A stretch of DNA of 9,182 bases from contig CABVBR010000080.1 in the NCBI GenBank assembly GCA_902496645.1, forward strand, positions 1 to 9,182. Reading direction: 5' to 3'. The position numbers and the translations under genes are program-made. Of the stretch, positions 5,169-9,182 are shown piece after piece (within the stretch, counting starts at the first letter, position 1; each line of letters starts with the position of its first letter). The notes under the pieces are model-generated. The model did no database searches. It was not told the DNA's origin and saw nothing but the letters and a program-made list of their open reading frames with translations. The DNA is from an uncultured Collinsella sp. Lineage in GTDB: Bacteria > Actinomycetota > Coriobacteriia > Coriobacteriales > Coriobacteriaceae.

Positions 5169-6797
5169 CTACAGCGAGTCGATAAAGCGCTGCTGGGCGG
5201 CGCGTCCTGCCTCGTCCCATTTAAAGACGCCGGCGTTGTCGAGCACGTGGCCAAACACCACGCCGACCTCCTCGTGCAGGATATCGATGGCGTTGTCGGC
5301 CGTAAGCTCGTCGGCGCGGCGGGCAAAGACGTCTTCGGCCCACGCGGCATGGCTGCGGCAAAGGTCGTCGCCCTCGAGCGCGCCAGCAAGGTCGTAGCTG
5401 GCATCGGCCTTGGCTGCCAGCAAGTGCTCACGGACAGCGCCGAGCTCGGGAACCAAGCGCGGCGGCAAAATGGCCAGGCCCATGACCTCGATCAGGCCGA
5501 TGTTCTCCTTTTTAATATGGTGATACTCGGCATGCGGGTGGAATACGCCCAGCGGATGCTCGTCGGTCGTGATGTTGCAGCGAAGCGCCAGGTAGGCCTC
5601 GTAGATCTCGCCGCCGGCATTGCCGCGGGAATCGACGCGGCGGATGACGGGCGTCACGGTGTTGTGGGCCACGCCGTCGGCCGTGTGTGCGATGACGCCT
5701 ACAGACTCATCGGTCCATTCGCGCCATGCCAGGATAATCTTCTCGGCAGCGTCGAGCAGCTGGGCGCGGTCGTGCGAGCGCAGGCGCAGCACCGAGAGCG
5801 GCCACTGCAGCACGGTACCGCTGACCTGGTCAAAACCGGGCACGCTAAACTGCGAGACCTCGGCGGCATGCATCATGGGGAACTCGTGCGCGCCGCCCTG
5901 GAAGTGGTCGTGCGACAAGATCGAGCCGCCCACGATGGGCAGGTCGGCGTTGGAGCCGATGAAGTAATGCGGGAACAGGTCCACAAAATCGAGCAGGCAG
6001 GTCAGACCCTTGCGGTCGACGTGCATCGGACGATGCTCGGAGCTCATGGCAATGCAGTGCTCGTTAAAGTACGCGTACGGGCTGTACTGGAAACCCCAGC
6101 GCTCGCCATCGAGCTCAATGGGAATAACGCGCAGGTTCTGGCGAGCGGGGTGGGCACCGCCGTCGGCTGCGGCGGAGCGTCCGGGATACCCCTCGTTTTC
6201 GATGCAGAGCTGACAGGCGGGATACTTCTCGCCCGTGTTCTTTGCGGCGCCGGCCGCGGCAATGTCGCGCGGATCCTTTTCGGGCTTTGACAGGTTGATG
6301 GTGATCTCCAGGTCGCCCCAGTTGGTGGGGGTGCTCCATTTGATGTTGCGCGCGATAGCGGCACGACGCACGTAGCCGGCGTCGCAGCACAGACCGTAGA
6401 ACCAGTCCGTCGCGGCGCGGGGCTCGTTGACGCCCATGCGGCCGTTGAATTCCTCGTTTACAACCGAAGGCCTCGGCATCAGCACGCCCATGATGCGCAT
6501 GGCGATGCGGTCGCGGCCCGATGCCGTGTCCTCGGCGGCACCGTTGACAACGGCGGCCTCGGAAAGCGCGGCAAGCGTGCCCTCCAGGTCAAAATCGGGG
6601 AGCGTATCGGGGTGCAAGAGCGAGAGCTTCTCGTTTTGCAGCGCCCAGGCCATGTCGAGCGCCGGGCCCGTAGCACCGATGCACTCCAGAATGGTGTTGT
6701 ATGCCCAGATGCGGTCGTCCTGGCGGATCATCGATCGGTGGATGGCGTACTCGATCAGGTTCTGTGCGGCCTCGCGCACGTCAGTCATTACAGCCAT
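5169..6797 (-). CDS. galT: UDP-glucose--hexose-1-phosphate uridylyltransferase, class II
   Basis: GalT transfers UMP from UDP-glucose to galactose-1-phosphate, giving glucose-1-phosphate and UDP-galactose in the Leloir pathway. The 542-aa product belongs to the class II family of Firmicutes and Actinobacteria. Motifs seen include KYPACQLCIENEGYPGR (191-207), FQYSPYAYFNEHCIAM (236-251), the active-site SHDHFQGG (295-302, with His296 and His298) and a C-terminal HIKKENIGLIEVMGLAILPP. It is slightly longer than the roughly 500 aa usual for the class. The ATG at 6797 overlaps the galK stop by 10 bp and has AAGGGGG about 10 nt upstream. An ATG three codons later (6788) forms a TAATG overlap with the galK stop and would also allow coupled translation; the choice is uncertain. 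It is second in the galKT operon and is followed by a strong terminator. Confidence 0.95.
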   Translation of the reverse strand: MAVMTDVREAAQNLIEYAIHRSMIRQDDRIWAYNTILECIGATGPALDMAWALQNEKLSLLHPDTLPDFDLEGTLAALSEAAVVNGAAEDTASGRDRIAMRIMGVLMPRPSVVNEEFNGRMGVNEPRAATDWFYGLCCDAGYVRRAAIARNIKWSTPTNWGDLEITINLSKPEKDPRDIAAAGAAKNTGEKYPACQLCIENEGYPGRSAAADGGAHPARQNLRVIPIELDGERWGFQYSPYAYFNEHCIAMSSEHRPMHVDRKGLTCLLDFVDLFPHYFIGSNADLPIVGGSILSHDHFQGGAHEFPMMHAAEVSQFSVPGFDQVSGTVLQWPLSVLRLRSHDRAQLLDAAEKIILAWREWTDESVGVIAHTADGVAHNTVTPVIRRVDSRGNAGGEIYEAYLALRCNITTDEHPLGVFHPHAEYHHIKKENIGLIEVMGLAILPPRLVPELGAVREHLLAAKADASYDLAGALEGDDLCRSHAAWAEDVFARRADELTADNAIDILHEEVGVVFGHVLDNAGVFKWDEAGRAAQQRFIDSL

Positions 6798-7993
6798 GCC
6801 GCGTAAGCCCCCTTGTCAGAGATGGCGTAGTGACGGGCAGAGCCCTCGCCCAGCCAGCCGTTCATCTTGGCAATGAAGGTGTCGACCAGGTCGAGCGGCA
6901 CGAAGGCCTGGATGGTGCCACCAAAGCCGCCACCGTGGATACGGACGGCGCCGCGGCCGTCGAGCACGTGCTCGGCCAGTGCCAGGGCATACATCGAGGG
7001 CTGCTCGGAGCCCAGCTTGGCAACGACATTCTGTAGGTACATGGCAGAGCTGGCGCCGGACTCGCGCGTCAGGACCAGGAACTGGTCGATGTCGCCGGCG
7101 TTCAGAGCTGCCCAGCGCTTGTCGACCAGGCCGTTCTCGTACCAGTAGTGAACGGCGCGCAGGCAGGCACGGTCACCCAGCTTGGCGCGCAGCTCGGGGA
7201 GCTTGGCGTCAAAGTCGGCAACGTCGACCTCGCATAGGCGCGCCTTGCCAAACTCGGCGGCAACGTCCTGCATCTCGCGCGGAACGGCGGCGTAGTCGTC
7301 GGTGGCGGCCACGTGGTCGGTGCCCACTTTAACGAGCACAAGCGCATAACCGTGATCCTCAAAGTTGAGCTCGAGCTTCTGGGTCTTAGGCTGAGCCTGG
7401 TCCTCAAAGTCCATGTAGGCGAGGCCACCCAGGCACACGGCGGCCTGGTCCATCAGACCGCAGGGCTTGCCGTAGTAGTTGTTCTCGGTGCGCTGGCTCA
7501 TCTGGGCGAGCGCGACGGGCTCGATGGCGGGTGCGCCCCAGAGCGTCTCCATGGCGCGACCGTATGCCGCCTCGACAGCAGCAGAGCTCGAAAGGCCGCC
7601 GCCCGAGGGGACAGAGCAGGTGAAGGCGAAGTCGAAGCCCTGGGGCTCAACGCCCAGAGCAGCGATTTCGTGGGCCATGCCGCGGACGAGGCTCGCGGAC
7701 GTGCCCTTCTCGGACTCCTGAACATCCAGCGTGTCGAGCGTGATCTCAAAGGTGGGGTAGCCCTCGTCGGCAACGCGGACCTTGTTGGTGTCGGTTGCCA
7801 CGGCAATGCCGTCGACGGCGACATCGAGCGAGCCGGCGATGACGTGGCCGCCTTCGTGGTCGGTGTGGTTTCCGCTGATCTCGGAACGGCCGGGCGCGTG
7901 AACGTAGAGCACCTGGCGGTCGCCGATGGGGCCAAACTCCTCCTCAAACAGCTTGGTGAGCGTGGCGAGCGTCTTTTCGTCGGGGGCGGTCAT
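6788..7993 (-). CDS. galK: Galactokinase
   Basis: GalK phosphorylates alpha-D-galactose to galactose-1-phosphate with ATP, feeding GalT directly downstream. The 401-aa GHMP kinase has the substrate loop APGRSEISGNHTDH (33-46), the ATP loop PSGGGLSSSAA (129-139), the GLMDQ segment with presumed catalytic Asp181, and the C-terminal GGGFGG (354-359). Arg36, His43 and Asp45 match the galactose-site numbering of lactococcal GalK. Residue 42 is Asn where that enzyme has Glu, and the usual Tyr after the Asp is His. The ATG at 7993 is chosen because GGAAAGGA lies just upstream; an in-frame extension to 8080 would run through an operator and a hairpin and adds no family homology. The stop overlaps galT, so the two are translationally linked. 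Expression is probably controlled by the divergent LacI-family regulator. Confidence 0.94.
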   Translation of the reverse strand: MTAPDEKTLATLTKLFEEEFGPIGDRQVLYVHAPGRSEISGNHTDHEGGHVIAGSLDVAVDGIAVATDTNKVRVADEGYPTFEITLDTLDVQESEKGTSASLVRGMAHEIAALGVEPQGFDFAFTCSVPSGGGLSSSAAVEAAYGRAMETLWGAPAIEPVALAQMSQRTENNYYGKPCGLMDQAAVCLGGLAYMDFEDQAQPKTQKLELNFEDHGYALVLVKVGTDHVAATDDYAAVPREMQDVAAEFGKARLCEVDVADFDAKLPELRAKLGDRACLRAVHYWYENGLVDKRWAALNAGDIDQFLVLTRESGASSAMYLQNVVAKLGSEQPSMYALALAEHVLDGRGAVRIHGGGFGGTIQAFVPLDLVDTFIAKMNGWLGEGSARHYAISDKGAYAAWL

Positions 7994-8037
7994 GAGGGTC
8001 CTTTCCTTGGCGCGTACGGGTAAGTTTTGCGTCGTTA

Positions 8038-8051
8038 TGAGTACGTTAACA
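8038..8051. promoter_or_regulatory. LacI-type operator, copy 1
   Basis: TGAGTACGTTAACA has a CG centre and a strong half-site GTTAACA; the other half is diverged. It is part of an 18-bp stretch (8034-8051) repeated exactly in inverted orientation at 8102-8119. It lies 45 bp upstream of the galK start codon, probably within or just after the promoter. Confidence 0.7.
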
Positions 8052-8059
8052 ATTTGAAG

Positions 8060-8090
8060 CGGCGTGAATTCAGCATTCACGATGCCGCAC
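8060..8090 (-). other. Hairpin in the galK leader region
   Basis: CGTGAAT (8063-8069) and ATTCACG (8075-8081) are perfect arms around a 5-nt loop. GCGG/CCGC pairs extend the stem past a 3-nt bulge. It sits between operators 1 and 2. It could be a leader RNA stem-loop if transcription starts upstream, or another protein-binding palindrome. Confidence 0.5.
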
Positions 8091-8101
8091 GTTAAGGGCT
8101 A

Positions 8102-8115
8102 TGTTAACGTACTCA
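8102..8115. promoter_or_regulatory. LacI-type operator, copy 2 (inverted)
   Basis: TGTTAACGTACTCA is the reverse complement of copy 1, with 18-bp identity over 8102-8119. Centres 1 and 2 are 64 bp apart, about six helical turns. On the minus strand this copy contains TTAACA, five of six matches to a -35 box, so it may overlap the galK promoter. I could not find a convincing -10 to go with it. Confidence 0.7.
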
Positions 8116-8166
8116 TAACACAATGCATATCACTTTTTGAGAATCTGGTAATCGGTCGAAATTTGG

Positions 8167-8178
8167 CCGTGAACGGTA
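8167..8178. promoter_or_regulatory. CCGTGAACGGTA palindrome shared with the lac region
   Basis: This 12-bp word is identical to 109-120 and contains CCGT-GA-ACGG. It lies 14 bp before the -10 box of the LacI-family gene, covering the -35 zone. It may bind an activator or repressor common to both sugar loci. Confidence 0.4.
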
Positions 8179-8192
8179 GCGCCGTATGGACT

Positions 8193-8198
8193 TATAAA
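8193..8198 (+). promoter_or_regulatory. Putative -10 box of the LacI-family gene
   Basis: TATAAA matches five of six bases of the -10 consensus. The -35 position is poor (TGAACG at 8170-8175, 17-bp spacing). Transcription would start near 8205, upstream of operator copy 3, leaving a leader of about 125 nt. Confidence 0.45.
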
Positions 8199-8224
8199 GC
8201 AGAAGGGCTGCAGCTAGAAAAAGT

Positions 8225-8238
8225 AGAGTACGTTAACA
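8225..8238. promoter_or_regulatory. LacI-type operator, copy 3
   Basis: AGAGTACGTTAACA differs from copy 1 at a single outer base. It lies about 30 bp downstream of the putative -10 box of the regulator gene. Bound repressor there would block its own transcription or loop to copies 1 and 2. Its centre is 123 bp from that of copy 2. Confidence 0.65.
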
Positions 8239-8331
8239 TGCGTCCGACGATAGCGGCCCTCCGCGCGGGCTCTATTCCTGCGCGGGCCGGTATGTACGCT
8301 CTTTTGATCTCGCAAGGGTGAAGGTGATCTT

Positions 8332-9182
8332 GTGGCAAGGCGCCCCTCCAACGATACAGGCTCGCGTCCGGTTTCCATGGCCGACGTCGCCCGCGCTGCT
8401 GGCGTTTCGCAGCAGACGGTCTCGCGCGTCGCCAACGGCCTGCCCAATGTGAACGAGCAGACGCGCCAGCGCGTACAGGCCGCCATGCAAGAGCTCGGCT
8501 TTCGTCCGAGCTATGCTGGCCGTTCGCTGCGCGACGGTCGCTACCATTCGGTCGGTCTATGCGTCAACGATGTCACCAAGTTTGGGAACTTGACGATGAT
8601 CGACGGTATCGCCAGCGCCGCCCGCGAGCACGCTTGTGCCATCACGCTGGTCGAGATGTCCAAGTCCGAGGAGTTTTCGCTTGCCGAGGCCACGCGTCGC
8701 ATGGCGGCGCTGCCGGTCGATGGCATCATCATCGGCATGAGCCGCATGGCGCCCGACTTTGAGACGTTTGACCCGCTGCCGGGAATCGGCACGGTTATCG
8801 TCACCATGTATGCGCATCCGCGCGTGACCACGGTCGATTCTGACCATTACGGCTGCTCGCTGCTGCTTATGGACCATCTGTTTGAGCTTGGCCACGAGCA
8901 GATTCGATATATCGGCGGCCCGTCCTTCTCGGTGGACGAGCAGTTTCGCCGCGCCGGTTGGCAAGACGCGCTCGAGCGCAGGCATATCGAGCCGGTGGAG
9001 CCGCTCGAGGGCGACTGGTCTGCCAATAGCGGCTACGAGGCCGGCAGGTACCTGGCCGAGCACGATCACACCATGACGGCGATCTATGCGGCAAACGATC
9101 AGATGGCAAATGGCGCGATTGCCGCGCTGCGTGATAGCGGCCTGCGCGTGCCCGAGGACGTGAGCGTGGTGGGCGTCGACGA
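8332..9182 (+). CDS. LacI-family transcriptional regulator, 3' end outside window
   Basis: This is a sugar-responsive DNA-binding repressor, open at the window edge after 283 codons. The helix-turn-helix spans SMADVARAAGVSQQTVSRVAN (15-35). The hinge region SYAGRSLRDG (60-69) has Leu66 at the place of the intercalating hinge leucine of LacI, which fits operators with a central CG. A periplasmic-binding-protein-like sensor domain follows, with HYGCSLLLMDHLFELGH, RYIGG and IYAANDQMANGAIAAL. The GTG start is supported by AAGGTGAT (8321-8328) and by the family alignment from about residue 14. It is divergent from galK-galT, with three matching operators between them, so it probably regulates galKT and itself. 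Its inducer is not readable; galactose or a galactoside is a guess from context. Confidence 0.92.
   Translation, partial: MARRPSNDTGSRPVSMADVARAAGVSQQTVSRVANGLPNVNEQTRQRVQAAMQELGFRPSYAGRSLRDGRYHSVGLCVNDVTKFGNLTMIDGIASAAREHACAITLVEMSKSEEFSLAEATRRMAALPVDGIIIGMSRMAPDFETFDPLPGIGTVIVTMYAHPRVTTVDSDHYGCSLLLMDHLFELGHEQIRYIGGPSFSVDEQFRRAGWQDALERRHIEPVEPLEGDWSANSGYEAGRYLAEHDHTMTAIYAANDQMANGAIAALRDSGLRVPEDVSVVGVD

Noticed and set aside
5124..6290. Long plus-strand open frame of 388 aa
   Set aside because: It lies wholly antisense to galT, shows no recognisable motifs and is a by-product of high GC content.
7313..8023. Plus-strand open frame of 236 aa
   Set aside because: It is antisense to galK and crosses the galK start and ribosome site; no family motifs are seen.
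7994..8080. N-terminal extension of galK to an upstream ATG
   Set aside because: The extension runs through an operator and a hairpin, while a good ribosome site precedes the ATG at 7993.
1..9182. tRNA, rRNA or riboswitch
   Set aside because: I saw no cloverleaf, rRNA segment or known riboswitch core in the intergenic regions on either strand.

Overview
The window is high-GC DNA with strong Shine-Dalgarno sites and a Gram-positive gene set: a lacA/lacB/lacC tagatose-6-phosphate pathway like that of staphylococci and lactococci, plus a class II GalT. Base composition and this gene mix suggest a Coriobacteriia bacterium such as Collinsella. That assignment is inference from gene content, not a database match.

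Layout. Positions 1-60 hold the 3' tail of an upstream unit, ending in an intrinsic terminator. Positions 61-290 are a regulatory region rich in inverted repeats. A plus-strand operon follows: lacA (291-719), lacB (783-1307), a LacX-type aldose 1-epimerase (1427-2308) and lacC (2362-3297). It ends in a hairpin and a strong terminator set inside a 99-nt nested inverted repeat. Positions 3497-5042 form a separate block: a minus-strand AAA ATPase/DUF4143 gene bracketed by two 35-bp direct repeats, with a 33-bp tandem repeat at its promoter. A minus-strand galK-galT operon (7993 down to 5169) follows, with its own terminator. The 338-bp region 7994-8331 separates galK from a divergent LacI-family regulator that runs off the window end. 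It carries three copies of a 14-bp LacI-type operator.

Function. The plus-strand operon isomerises galactose-6-phosphate to tagatose-6-phosphate (LacAB) and phosphorylates it (LacC), the route used when lactose or galactose enters through a PTS. GalK and GalT handle free galactose by the Leloir route, and the epimerase in the lac operon would supply the alpha-anomer that GalK needs. Both galactose routes are therefore encoded side by side. Tagatose-bisphosphate aldolase (lacD), a lactose PTS and galE are not in the window.

The catabolic genes look ordinary. The most notable signals are regulatory and repetitive: the operator triplet at galK/lacI, a 12-bp palindromic word shared by the lac and gal regulatory regions, and the repeat-bounded ATPase block.
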